Below, in pieces: positions 23,401-34,440 of a stretch of DNA of 64,000 nucleotides. The first letter of the stretch is position 1, and each line of letters starts with the position of its first letter. A program made the translations under genes and the position numbers. The notes beneath the pieces were generated by a model that was not told the DNA's origin, searched no databases, and was given only the letters and a program-made list of their open reading frames with translations. This DNA is from Sanguinoderma infundibulare. Lineage: Eukaryota > Basidiomycota > Agaricomycetes > Polyporales > Polyporaceae. The stretch spans positions 1,984,001 to 2,048,000 of the forward strand of contig JAVLRN010000007.1 of the NCBI GenBank assembly GCA_032821775.1, in the 5' to 3' direction.

Positions 23401-24550
23401 GAGTATTCAGCTCATTGCAAAGGCGTGGACGACATTCATCCGAGCTGCAGACGTCGGTTGCCACGGTTGCGATAACTTATTTCATCCTTATGCTATTGAT
23501 CGGAATCGTGCTCTTCGCATATCCGAAAGTTCGCACCAGCCATCACGACGCCTTCGAGCGCACACACCGTTTCCTTGGATGGACTGCTACGGCCCTGGTT
23601 TGGTGCCAGGTACGTGGTAGAAGAGTAGATTATGCGGTCAATGGCTCATTCCCTTTGTCTGCTTCAGGTCATACTTCTGACAAACGACTACCGTGCTCCC
23701 GACGAAACTTTGGGTCACGCGCTCGTCCACGCACCACCCTTCTGGCTGGTCACGATTATGACCTGCTCAATCGTCCTCCCTTGGTTGAGGTTGCGGAAGG
23801 TTCCGGTGCGCGCAGAAGTCCTCTCGAAGCACGCGGTGAAGCTATCCTTCGATTACGGTCCGTCCATGCCACCAAGTTACCTCTCGTACGTCTTCTGACG
23901 CGTCTTGTCACGTACAGTCACGACACGACCCGGCCACTTCGTTCGCATCTCGGACAACCCCCTCATGGAATGGCACGGCTTCGCCACCATCAACGAGCCA
24001 GGGAAGGCCGGCTACTCGCTCGTCGTCTCGCGCGCCGGGGACTGGACGAGCAAGTTGATCGAGCAGCCGCCCAAGGCGCTCTGGGTCCGCGGCGTCCCCT
24101 GCTACGGCGTGCTCAGGATCTGTCCGCTCTTCCGCCGCGTCGTCTTCGTCGCGACCGGGAGCGGCATCGGCCCCTGCGCGCCCTGCATCCTCGCGCAGCG
24201 CGTGCCCATCCGGCTTCTCTGGACGTCCCCAAACGTGCGCCAGACGTTCGGCGACAAGTTCGTGGACCAAATCCTCGAGGCCTCCCCAGGCGCTGTCGTC
24301 TACGGTTCGTGACCTTCACTTTCCTCCTGCCGAACGCGATCAGACGAAGTTGACGGCGGCGGTCCATATGTTCTCTGCAGACACGCGCAAGCACGGTAAG
24401 CCGGACATGGTCAAGCTCACCTACCGCCTGGTCAAGGAGTTCGACGCGGAAGCGGTGTGCATCATCTCGAACCAGAAGCTGACGCAAAAGGTCGTGTATG
24501 GCATGACGAGCAGGGGCATTCCTGCTTTCGGTGCCATATGGGATTCGTAA
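20459..24550 (+). CDS. NRPS-like adenylation domain fused to a membrane ferric-reductase/FNR-like module
   Basis: Eighteen exons (20459-20999, 21052-21105, 21156-21244, 21300-21399, 21457-21474, 21531-21599, 21657-21715, 21775-22001, 22069-22162, 22229-22270, 22323-22358, 22412-23139, 23195-23247, 23313-23398, 23451-23609, 23668-23857, 23918-24304, 24381-24550), 1033 aa with closing phases. Residues 1-~500 are an AMP-forming adenylation domain: IYIIYTSGTTGKPKG, NCCGPTE, YMFNTGDLGRW, GRVDDQVKVKGFRVELD and NGKIDKRAL. No phosphopantetheine-site serine (LGGxS-like) is visible after it. From ~617 to ~815 several hydrophobic helices follow. The C-terminus has ferredoxin-reductase-like blocks: GHFVRISDNP, VSRAGDWTS, VFVATGSGIGPC and VYGMTSRGIPAFGAIWDS at the end. 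The organisation suggests substrate activation coupled to membrane redox chemistry; substrate and product are unknown. No tailoring genes adjoin it except, distantly, an aldo-keto reductase. Confidence 0.9.
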
Positions 24551-25087
24551 TCGCAGTCTCTGGCCCGGGTGGGGCTCGAGTTTCTCTGCGTCCATCTATT
24601 TCTAATCTATGGATTTTGTATAATACGTCGACTGTATCTGCTGTTCTTCAATATATGCAGTCTTTAGATCTGCCTTTTGATTACTGCAGGCCCAGGAAAG
24701 AATCATTCGACGAGGATCGGATGAGATCAATGCAACGATCGAGAGGGGTTGCCGTCTTCTGACGTTACGGCGACTTGGGGAAGCCCGATGGTCGTGGATT
24801 CAAAATGACACTTCTAAAGAGTACGCACAAGGGACACAAAATACCGAATTCCTACACACATGCACGCACGCGCACTATAGAGCTGGTGATCCAATAATTG
24901 GTACACATATTGTACTGCAACACGACGGTTACACAACAGCGGCTCCGAGAACAGCATGCAGTCGACATGCCGAGTGGCTACTTACATAACGACCCTTGCG
25001 GTCTGCAGTACTACTGTAGTACGTTGGAAGATATCCCAGAGAACCCTACATAATGTACAAACACGACCGAAGCCCGGAGAGCCTCGA
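24551..25087. other. intergenic spacer between convergent genes
   Basis: About 540 bases of AT-richer sequence between the NRPS-like stop and the seven-transmembrane gene stop; probably both 3' UTRs. No gene seen. Confidence 0.6.
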
Positions 25088-26833
25088 TCAGTGCCAATGC
25101 GGACCCCATTCGCCATTCACGTCCCACGCCCGCCTGGGTATCTTGCCGACGACGAACGCGTCCTCGGGGCGCTTGATGACCTCCACGTCGCCGCCGACGG
25201 AGTTCACGCGCGCCTTGAAGTAGGCGTGCAGCGAGGCGAGGCGCGCCATCTCGCTCACTTCGCTGCTCGTGCGCTTGAGGAGGTCGTCATCGAACGAGGG
25301 GATGGGCGTCGGGGAGCGGGATGGGAGCCGGTTCTTCTGCGGGCTCTTTGGCTTGCGGGCGATGCCACAGAGGGTGAGGGGGGAGAGGAGGACGTGCGCC
25401 CATGCGCGGAGCACGTCCTGATCAGAATGGGGGTCAGAGATGGATCTGGGCGGCGCGATGATGGTGGGTGACGTACTGGTTGCGCAGCGAAGATCAAGAA
25501 AAACACTGTTCCGACTTCCCGACGTATGTCAGTGATGGACAAAGTACGGAACGGCACACGAGGTTGCTCACCAGAGGCAGCAAACATATCGGGAAGGACA
25601 CTGGTGTCGTTTACAGCGGGAAAGAAAGAGGACAGCACCGCGCTGCGTTACGTTTCAGCGGATCGACTTCGACTCGACTTCTGGGAACAGCCTTACCAGG
25701 CTGCAACAACGATATAGGCCATGAAGACCCCAACGCGTGCAGTCAGCTGAAGATCTACCCCAGTGTTGAGGCCTGCGCGACGGAGGGCTGTCCAGCGACG
25801 CGAAAGCATGACCAGGAGATGTACTGAGACCAACACCTTAGTGCCTCTAGATAGGCAGAAATTAATAGTTCTTGTATGCGTACCTTGGAGAGCGGCGGCT
25901 AGGAGGCAGACACATGCCGTGAAGATGGCCATCACGTCGTTGCTGTAACAGTCAGAGTGTAAGTAAGATGCAAGTTGGGAAAATGACGAGACTCACTACA
26001 GCGCGCTGTCAATGGAGCAATAGAAGAATCTCCGTGAACGAGTCACTTTCTCTGGATGTTGAAGACCGAGCTAGAATTTTGGGGAAAAGGTATAAGAGAC
26101 AAATAAGTACAACAGCCAAACACGCCATGCAGACTCACATGTAGACCAACGACGGCAAAGCTGACATATACAACATATGGCACTACGAGGAGCTGCCTCG
26201 GCGCGTCAGAGGGCGTTTATCCAAACTTTTGAGGAAGGAACATACGCAAATAGTGGTTAAACGGCTCATTGGCACTCTCGGACCAGCATGCAGTTTGGGC
26301 CGTCGGAATGTAGACCATGTGTAGTACACGAGCGCGAGGGCCGAAACGGAAGTCCTGCCGCAGAATATATGAGCAAGGAAGGCGTAAAGCGCACCTTTCA
26401 CTCACATGGGCGGGACGGGGACGATTAAGGCCATCTGTGCAATGCATAGGCCTTTTTCCGGTTCTGGACCGACATGTTGACCTTTGTAGAACCTTCAAGA
26501 AGTCAGGACAAACGCTCGCAAATAGCCAACAGTATCCGGTAGACGTACAGAAGTAGAGAGACAATGCCGGTGATGATCCAGGTTACACAGACGTTGATCA
26601 CAGTTGGATGTCGGGTGACGGTGCGGGAGAAAAGGAAGGTGAGGACAAGCAAAGGAAGGAGGGTCTGGTCTCCGGCGATATTGAAAAATAGCCAGATACC
26701 GCGGTCGGTGGAAGCGGCGGAACCAATGGTCTGAGCGTCGACGCCTGAAGCGGGGTGAAACATTCAAACTCTGAAAAACCATCGTGAAAGAGCTCGGGAA
26801 CTTACGCTTGTCGTGGTAAGAAATGTGGCCCAT
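25088..26833 (-). CDS. seven-transmembrane receptor-like protein
   Basis: Eleven exons: 26833-26806, 26744-26549, 26492-26406, 26354-26246, 26192-26139, 26070-26000, 25942-25884, 25823-25697, 25600-25572, 25514-25477, 25417-25088; 375 aa. Hydrophobic helices alternate with short charged loops: WLFFNIAGDQTLLPLLVLTF, the CVTWIITGIVSLLL stretch, LCIAQMALIVPVPPM, ALALVYYTWSTF, LLVVPYVVYVSFAVVGLH, VMAIFTACVCLLAAAL, VGVFMAYIVVAAC and FFLIFAAQ. The last ~95 residues are polar and cytosolic-looking. The helix count and the cytosolic tail resemble fungal GPCR-like proteins of unknown ligand that are common in Agaricomycetes; G-protein coupling is not shown. The start MGHISYHDK is 9 codons before the first intron. 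The in-frame-looking leader upstream of 26833 has no supporting domain. Confidence 0.8.
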
Positions 26834-28226
26834 CTTGGTGACAGAGCGAAGTCAAGGACAAGACAAGTCGTCAGCTTCAAGGGAGGTCGCGAAAGCCGCC
26901 AGAGGGCAAGGGTGGCCCGAAGTACGCATGCAGGCTGGTGGACAGACGAACCCCAGCCCACGCAGGTAGACTCCAGGACAGTCGGCCCGGCGTGCGCAAG
27001 CGCAGCCCTAATGAGAGTGAATGAAGGAAGGTGAGGTTGCTGAGGACGGCAGCGAAGGAGCAGAATAGATAGAGAGGGGGGCAGGCCGGCGCACTTAGAG
27101 CGCAATGCAAAGTATACTTTCATAGCGACCGTGCCTGGGACCGGATAAATACAGGACTCCTGTCCAGTGTCGTCGCAACAACTTGGACATGCGTGCGTGT
27201 GGAGCGCGACGTCCGTGACGGATGGAATTTGAAAGCACCGGGCGCGGATAAATCCAAACCTGCCGCAGCCACGTCATGTTGGCTGCTTAGAAGACAAGAC
27301 GGGTAGGACGACGAGAAATGGGGAGGAGAACTGTGGGTGTGCGAGATGCGCCCGAATGCCTGGATGATGCCTGGACCGAAACAGGGGATCGCAGCAACCC
27401 TCAAGAAGGTGTATAGCATTCCTCAATGAGAACTCGCTGCCGGCATGGGACCGACGTCGCGCATGAACACCCCGTGGACGAAGTGAAACCTAGGTCGGGA
27501 ACGGATGGTTGTCAGTATCATACCGAACGGGGAGCGAAAGGAAACCGACTTTGCACGATAGGTCGATGGGCTAAATGTCCACGCACGTTGGGCATGGAAG
27601 AGAATGCATGTTTCCCTGCTTGCTCTATATTCGCTGGCCTATCCCTGATCATATGTGAAGGCCATCGACGGGTGGAATATACGGAACAAGGGTTAGCATT
27701 AGCCTGGTTGTGTTGTCCGAGTTTTAGGCTTTCTTGGTCAAAGACGATGTCCGGAGCGCAGTCACGATGGGAAGGATGATGGACTGTGGACAGGATGCGG
27801 GCAAGATGCGGACAAGGCACAAGCGGGGTCGCTCTCTGGTCGCTCTCGACCACCATTCCTGCCACGGTCGGTGGCCCCGCTCTCTCTCTCGCCAGCTACA
27901 AGGCTTTCTCCTGCTCGTCTGAGGCGACCTTGACGAATAGTTACGCAAGACTGGCGGCCGACTCCATATATGGTCTCCCCGCTTTCACAAGTATTGCGCG
28001 ACCGCTATCGGCATAGTGATACCCATAGGTATGCTCCGATTCTTGTCGAGACAGCTCTGGGGCACTCAATTGAATGACGTCTCGATTGCTCTGGCTATCA
28101 TCCCTTCATCGCGTTTCACGACTCGCTCACACACCCGTCTTGCTCCGAAGATAAGAGCAAATATAATATCTTAGACTCGGACCACATCAGCTCCCTGTTC
28201 CCTTATTTCCGCTCTGCTGTTACTCT
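26834..28226. other. intergenic region between divergent genes
   Basis: About 1.4 kb between the seven-transmembrane gene and the Ser/Pro-rich gene. Short unsupported open frames only. An AT-rich ATATAAT at 28161-28167 sits about 60 bases before the next ATG and may be a TATA element. Confidence 0.5.
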
Positions 28227-29345
28227 ATGGCCGCATCCTACGTCCGCAGACGCCTATCGCCAACGTCGAGAAGACATTCGGCCACAGAGAACAGGAGAAA
28301 TGACAATCACGAAGATTTGAACACCATATCCGCTGACCATTCCGTATACATCTTCCCCAACCCGCTCTCGGCCCCTCCCAGCCCTCTCACCCCTGGGTCA
28401 TCCCTCTTCTCTATCCCTACCGACTTCGAGCCGTCCGAATCATTCTCCTTCGCCTCCCGCGATCGCACGTCATCCAACGCCACAGCTGCCACAGAATTCA
28501 CATTCGACAGTCGCGCGGATGGCACACGACAACGTACATCCCAAGTCACAGACACCGAAGTCGAAATCGACGTCGAACTATGGGAGCTGAGCACCGACCC
28601 AGACAATGCCCCAGACATCTCGGACGCCGACGAGTCCTGGGTGCTCGAGGAGCAGGTCGAGCGCATTAGCGCGGGCAACGTCGACGTATCCTTCGTGAGT
28701 CCCATCCGAACCCCCACCCGCCCCCGAAAGCTCTCTGCGCCCCAATCTCCCGAGACCGCCGCCAAACACTACTGGATCCTCCGGCCGCAGCGACGCGCTC
28801 GATCGCATTCTCGCGTACGGACCCTCAGCAGCGTCTCCTCGCTTGCGCCACCTTCCGTGCGCCGGGCCGCACCCCATCCACGCACCCACATTCCGCTCTT
28901 ATCCTTCTTCTCTTCCTTTCTCTCCGTCGACCTCGACGACCCCGCGCTCCGTCTCCTCACACACGCGGACCCCGGAGACGCCGAGTCCATCCTCTTCCCG
29001 GGGCGGACAACCGCACAGCTTTTGTCCCAGGACGGCCGCTTGAACGAGAGCGACCCAGAAGGGAACCCAGACGTGAGCGGCTCGAGCCCAGGCGAGGGCG
29101 AGCTGCACGGTCTGCCAAAGCTCCTCCTTGCATCGTTCTCGGACCCGTCGACCGTGGCTCTGCGCTCGCTCCGCGCCGGGCTCGCGGTGTGCATACCCCA
29201 TACCCCGGAGATGTCGCTGCCTATACCCGGCACGTCGGGCCTGTTCGGCCTGTGGCGCGTCGTTGGAGAGGTTTGCGCGAGGAGTAGTCAGGCGTGGAAG
29301 GAGGTATGGGGAGGCTCGTCATGCCCGGATGCGGGTTTGTCATGA
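28227..29345 (+). CDS. unrecognised Ser/Pro-rich acidic protein
   Basis: Uninterrupted ORF of 372 aa; I do not recognise the family. The N-terminal ~190 residues are Ser/Thr/Pro-rich and acidic (DTEVEIDVELWEL and DISDADESWVLEEQVERI), with likely phosphosites such as SPIRTPTRPRK. A short basic stretch RPQRRARSHSRVR follows near 190. The C-terminal half has mixed hydrophobic segments (IPLLSFFSSFLSVDLDDPAL; LHGLPKLLLASF) that could fold. Codon use matches neighbours. The ATG is preceded by a plausible AT-rich promoter. The absence of introns is unusual in this window. Likely a lineage-restricted regulatory or adaptor protein, but no function can be assigned. Confidence 0.65.
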   Translation: MAASYVRRRLSPTSRRHSATENRRNDNHEDLNTISADHSVYIFPNPLSAPPSPLTPGSSLFSIPTDFEPSESFSFASRDRTSSNATAATEFTFDSRADGTRQRTSQVTDTEVEIDVELWELSTDPDNAPDISDADESWVLEEQVERISAGNVDVSFVSPIRTPTRPRKLSAPQSPETAAKHYWILRPQRRARSHSRVRTLSSVSSLAPPSVRRAAPHPRTHIPLLSFFSSFLSVDLDDPALRLLTHADPGDAESILFPGRTTAQLLSQDGRLNESDPEGNPDVSGSSPGEGELHGLPKLLLASFSDPSTVALRSLRAGLAVCIPHTPEMSLPIPGTSGLFGLWRVVGEVCARSSQAWKEVWGGSSCPDAGLS

Positions 29346-30217
29346 TTCGTAATCGACACCGTGTGTTGTGGGTTTCGCGCGGTCAGAAATTCAGGTCGGC
29401 AAGATATGGACGTCGTTGCCAATGGTATGTAGCTAAATAATTCGGTTTGCATTGTACGACTTTGATGTATTCGGTACTGTATAGGATGCGACTCTCGTTG
29501 ATGTCATTCATACCTCCTTAGACTACCACTCAGTAATCGGAGGACCCCCAAGCGTTCTCGCCCACGCTGGAACATTCAATCCAGAGGACCCGGTCTGTGC
29601 GCATGCGTGAGTGCATAGCAGTCAGGACTAATTGTGTCAAACGCTCGCAAGGTGACTCTCACGGCCGCGGTACGTATCCCCGCAGTTCCGATGAAAGGTC
29701 CCGAATCGGACACGACCACGCATTGGAAGGTAGTGTATCCCATGCCGCGGAGCCGCGTACTACCTTGCAAGGCAAGCCTCTGTACATGTCCGATTCGGGA
29801 CCTTTCATCGGAACTGCGTGGAGGTGGAAGTTCAGACGAGAGAGGTGATCAGGGTGGTGGTGGCAGTGTTGGTTGTATGCGGGCATACTCCCCCCACACC
29901 AACTGCATCCGTAGCAGCGACCACCGCGGACTACTGGTGGCAGTCTGGTGCCGCTGTGTTCGTCTTCGGTCAAGTGCCTTCCTCAACACGACCTCACAGA
30001 ACGCGTCCGAACGGCACCGCAAGAACGTCCCCTCGCTGCCAGCTTGAGCCGACGGTCGCGTAATGTCAAGTTGTTCAACTATCGAGACTCAACATGCATG
30101 ATATAAGGATGCGACATCGACCGCCAACCCTACAACACAATCACTCGCTCTCCATCTACCTCCCAGTCCACAGCACAAATACCTTTCTCCATCTCCCCCC
30201 AAGTCTTGATAGTGACG
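29346..30217. other. intergenic region containing a long hairpin
   Basis: About 870 bases upstream of the aldo-keto reductase. It has no supported gene; its main feature is the perfect inverted repeat at 29681-29818. Confidence 0.6.
29681..29818. repeat. perfect 32-bp inverted repeat (hairpin-forming)
   Basis: Arms 29681-29712 and 29787-29818 are exact reverse complements over 32 bases, separated by 74 bases. Inside the loop a second pair continues the fold: AAGGTAGT at 29727-29734 with ACTACCTT at 29759-29766. No obvious target-site duplication flanks it. It may be a small MITE-like relic, a small-RNA precursor or a structured 5' element. Confidence 0.85.
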
Positions 30218-31789
30218 ATGAGCATGCCCCCGGCCCCCGTTCCAGCGACCAAGCTCGGCCGCCACCGCCAGTTGTCCCCGCTCGCCGGCATCCATGTCTC
30301 GCCCATCGTCCTTGGCGGCATGAGCATCGGCGACAAGTGGGCGCAGGTCGGCATGGGGGCGATGGACAAGGACTCGAGCTTCAAGTTGCTCGACGCCTAC
30401 TTCGAGGCCGGCGGCAACTTCATCGACACCTCGAACAACTACCAGGAGGAGTCCTCTGAGGAGATCATCGGCGAGTGGATGCAGACGCGTGGGATCCGCG
30501 ACCAGGTCGTCGTGGCCACCAAGGCGAGTTTCGCGCGTTGCACGTCCTGTCTTATCTTTTCGAAGGGTTTGGCTGATATTTGAGTGACTCAGTACACTGT
30601 CCTCTACAAGTTCCTCGACCCGAGCGTCAAGCAGAAGACTCATTTCGCGGGGAACAACCTCAAGAACCTGCACATCTCGGTCGAGAGGTCGCTCAAGAAG
30701 CTGCGCACCGACTACATCGATATCCTCTATATTCATTACGTATGCACTCATTCATACCGGCCTTCCGTCCCACTTTCTCAACAGTTTTCACTAGTGGGAT
30801 TGGACCTGCGGAGTCGAGGAGGTCATGAACGGCCTCCACCACCTCGTCGCCTCGGACAAAGTCTTGTACCTGGTACACGTTGCCCTTAGTCATAACATTT
30901 GTCTTTTTGGCCAACATTCCATCTACAGGGTATATCCGACTCGCCTGCTTGGATCGTCTCCAAGGCGAACATGTACGCCCGCCAGACGGGCAAGACCCCG
31001 TTCGCGGTCTACCAGGGCCCGTGGAGCGTCCTCCAACGCGACCTCGAGCGCGACGTCATACCCATGGTCAAGGCCGAAGGCATGGCCCTCTGCCCGTGGA
31101 ACGTCCTCGCCGCGGGGAAGATCCGCAGCGACGCCGAGGAGAAAAAACGCCACGAGACGGGCGAGAAGGGTGCGCACCACTTGCTCTGTCTCCCTCCCGC
31201 CCGGGTGTGCGAAGAGACACGCGTGCTGATTGGGATGGATGGGCAGGTCGCGCGCTGATGGGCAGCCCCTGGGAGCGCGAGGAGAAGCATGAGAAGATCG
31301 CCAAGGTTCTCGAGGAGGTCGCCGCCGAGGTCGGCGCGGACACGGTGCAGGCTGGTGCGCATTTCCATTCCACCTCTCTCTCTCTCTCTCTTTGTCTCTC
31401 TCGTCGACGCATGGCTAAATAACCCGTTTTCTGTCCAGTTGCCATCGCCTACGTGATGCAGAAGCTCCCGTTCGTCTTCCCCATCGTCGGCGGGCGCAAG
31501 GTCGAGCACCTGCACGCCAACATCCAAGCGCTCGACATCGTGCTCACCCCAGAGCACATCAAGACGATCGAGGCCGCGGCTCCGTTCGACGTCGGCTTCC
31601 CCGCCAACTTCATCGTGAGTAGTGTCACATATCATATATGCGGTCCTAGGGGTTGTGGGTCGGTGTGAGGCTGACTGTGCGTTTGCATCGAAGGGCGACG
31701 GGACGGGCTACATGAAGAACCCTTACATGGACTTCAACTTCGACAAGGTGCCCACCGTCCAGGCGATCCGTCCGGCCAAGGCCGGATGA
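30218..31789 (+). CDS. aldo-keto reductase (aryl-alcohol dehydrogenase / AKR9 type)
   Basis: Seven exons: 30218-30523, 30593-30739, 30795-30872, 30929-31169, 31247-31354, 31439-31614, 31694-31789; 383 aa. The catalytic tetrad is visible: Asp and Tyr in FIDTSNNYQ, Lys in VVVATKYT and His in ILYIHYWDW. The NADPH-binding C-terminal part includes [14 protein letters not shown]. Length and motifs fit the fungal Aad/norsolorinic-acid-reductase-like group, which reduces aromatic or polyketide aldehydes in the cytosol; the substrate is not known here. Intron 1 has a GC donor (AAG|GCGAGT) and closes at CAG 30592; no GT donor keeps the frame. ATG 30224 is a second possible start. Confidence 0.92.
31374..31400 (+). 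repeat. CT microsatellite in aldo-keto reductase intron 5
   Basis: A run of CT dinucleotides with one interruption lies in the intron between 31355 and 31438. It length-pol acts as pyrimidine tract upstream of the acceptor and is probably length-polymorphic. Confidence 0.8.
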
Positions 31790-32821
31790 TACCGGCCCGA
31801 AGCGATATAGCGGGCGGGGTCGAGTAACCACTGCTATGTATTGGGATGTCAGGTCATTCTCAAATGTACAAAGTATGACAGCTCTGTCAGATTCAATCGT
31901 ACTTCTCGAGCTCTTCGACATTTAGTCCGCGGAGGGCCGAAATCTGCGGAATGACTCACCCATCAGCAAAACCTTACGTGCCCCTGGCGATTCTCGTGAA
32001 CGCGTGAACCCTAAGGCCAAAGTAAACACCTAAGCGATTTCAGGGGTTGTCGGCTTGTATGGCATACCTGACTTAGAACCCGAAGCATCCTGTCACGGTA
32101 GACAACCCTGAGCTCAGAGAGTTAGACTACTTCAGGGCCCGTTCCAGTGTCTGCGACTTTGGCTTTCCTGATGCTTACATCTCGGATCTTTGGCCATATG
32201 TGTCAAAGGCGTTCTCTCCGCCTGCAGTGTTCCGCACACGTTAATCGCATGTTATGGAATCAGAATCGGTGTACCCTGCAGGTAACACGATCCCTGCTGC
32301 GACCGCCTTTGCAGGGATACGTGAGACGGCGTGCCAAACCTGCTCAGGCTGCCGATACTACATCGCCTTGAAGTGTTACGACAGCTGAGGTGCATGCCCC
32401 CGTGCTCGCTTCGCCTTGATTCTTCACTCAACTCGACGTATTTATAGCAACAACCAACCAGTTACCATTTCCCCTGGCTTGTAAGGTGTTCTCCTCTCCA
32501 GGAGCCCGTCGTTGCGCACCTTTTCTGCCACAAAACTGGAGGAGCAACCGTCGATCTCGTTTGCACATCTTTCCATGTTGCAAACACTTGTCGGAGAGAG
32601 CGTGGCTCTCTCGGGTCCCATGGACCTGTTCCGCGGTAGTGGGGCGAACTGTTTTATCCTCTTCAGAAAAGAGCAGCTTGAAATGGCTTCAATGGACGAT
32701 GTTCTGTCTTCTCGTCACGAGCTCATCACATTTGCCCTGATCTAATAGCAATACATAGTATTAATACATCCCCAACCCCAGTTTCTCTTTCCGTCTAGAT
32801 CTTGATTCTGCACGCTCATTT
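31790..32821. other. intergenic spacer between convergent genes
   Basis: About 1 kb with only short frames. A 56-codon ATG frame at 32575 is open but has no recognised domain. Confidence 0.5.
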
Positions 32822-34440
32822 TCAAAGGGGGTCTAATTCTGTGTAACGAAGTACCTTCTGTCCCGGGTTCTCCTTATCCTCAACCAACTCCCCAACCCGT
32901 CTGCGACCACCGCACCGGCGGGGCTGTTCGATAACCACGCAAGCCGTGCGGAGGGCGGGGAAGGAAGGCACGAGGGCATGGACGACCGCGAGCACATCGA
33001 TGTCCGCGAGGGTGCGCTCCGCCAGGTTGAGCGACACCGGACGAGCCCCAATTGATGGCGACTGGGCGTTTGGGGATGAATCCGGTATGGTAGAAGTAGT
33101 AGTGTCGGCATTCTGGTCCCCGGCAGCGTCGGAGGGACCCGACTCAGGCTCAGTCTCCGGTTGCAGGCCAGCGTCCATCATGATCAGGCCGAACTCGAAA
33201 AACGGCACGCCTAGGAGCGCATTTCCGATATCGTCCTCCGGCAGACGTCAGCTGGGAAGAAACTTTTCACGAATGCTGGGAGTGATAGAACGGGACTTAC
33301 CAAGAAATCGCCGACATCCAACTCACGGTCCTCCGCCGTCAGATCAAACGCGAAGAACACGCTCTCCAATCCCGACACAGCAGTACTCCGCAGCGCGTTG
33401 AGGAAGTCCGACACGAGTACCGCGGTCAGCGGGTTGTCGCGGAAGCTGATTGAGAGGTGGACCGGGCGCGCGTACGCGAGGACATCGGTGAGCGCAAAGG
33501 GCGGGCGCGCAGCGGAGTCCTCGAGGCGTAACTCGCGGATAGGGCAGGCAAGGCCAAGGACCCAGAGATCGTAGAGAGGCCCGACGTATTGCTGCATGTC
33601 CTTCCATGTGTTTGCACTCTGCAGCACCAAGCTCCTGTCCCGAAGGGCCTCAGTGAGAGGCAGGTGCTTCAGCAATTCTACGCCTTGAGCAACCGTGCGT
33701 TCGTCTGTTACGAAGAGGTGCGTGAGGTTGGGAAAGGCTTTGATATAAGGAAGAGGGTGCCTGACGACGTAATGGTCGAACAGACTGAGGCGGTGGACAT
33801 TGGGATAGACGATTTCGGGGGGATCGAAGACCTGTTGTGAGTTCGACTCGGGCCAGTCGGAACACGTCAATTCCTGGAGAGTGGAGGCTGATCGCCGTAA
33901 CATGAGCACCGGGTGAGGAGGGGCGAAACGTTCATTGGCATTGGCATTGGCAAAGGCGGCTTTGTTGAAGTAGAGTGTGGCGGATGTAAGCTGGGACTGG
34001 AGCGTCGTGATCAGCTCACAGCACCGCTCTCCAGCTGCGAAGACAGAGAGGATCTTGATGGACAGAAGCGAGGCGAAGGCTGGGAGAAGGTCAGGACAAG
34101 AGAGGAACATCTGGTCTCCGTTGAGAGCCAAAGATCGCAAGCGAGTCATTTGAGGAACGAGGTCGACCAACGCTTTGACAACAGTCTCTGGTACCGTCTC
34201 GGTAGAGATTTCGAGTGTGCGCACGTACGCGCATCGGGTTCGATCTTCGGCCTGAATGAAGCGCAGAAGCGAAAGGATCTTCTCCTCTGATCCATCGAAT
34301 TCGACTGGGTCCTCCAGGACGATCTTGGCTCCTTCATGGTAGAGAAAGCGGCAAGTTTCCATCATCGCTGTGGCAGTTTTCGGAGGAGAGACAGATAAGA
34401 CCGACAACAAGATGTCGTGGTTCAGAGCGGTCGGCAACAT
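32822..34440 (-). CDS. F-box-like / LRR-like protein
   Basis: Two exons: 34440-33301 and 33235-32822; 517 aa. The start MLPTALNHDILLSVLSVSPP followed by MMETCRFLYHEGAKIVL has the short degenerate F-box pattern of Agaricomycete families. The middle has leucine-rich strands, each followed by a position-specific turn (MTRLRSLALNG, FPNLTHLFVTD, CPIRELRLED). An acidic Ser/Thr/Pro stretch (DAAGDQNADTTTSTIP) interrupts the C-terminal part. The intron acceptor at 33236 was chosen because the CAG acceptor 13 bases before it creates a stop. Probably an SCF-type adaptor; target unknown. Confidence 0.7.

Noticed and set aside
29681..29818. tRNA or riboswitch explanation for the hairpin
   Set aside because: No A/B box or cloverleaf pattern, and the stem is too long and perfect for known riboswitches.
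32575..32745. 56-codon ATG frame downstream of the aldo-keto reductase
   Set aside because: Too short, no domain, no splice partners that extend it convincingly.
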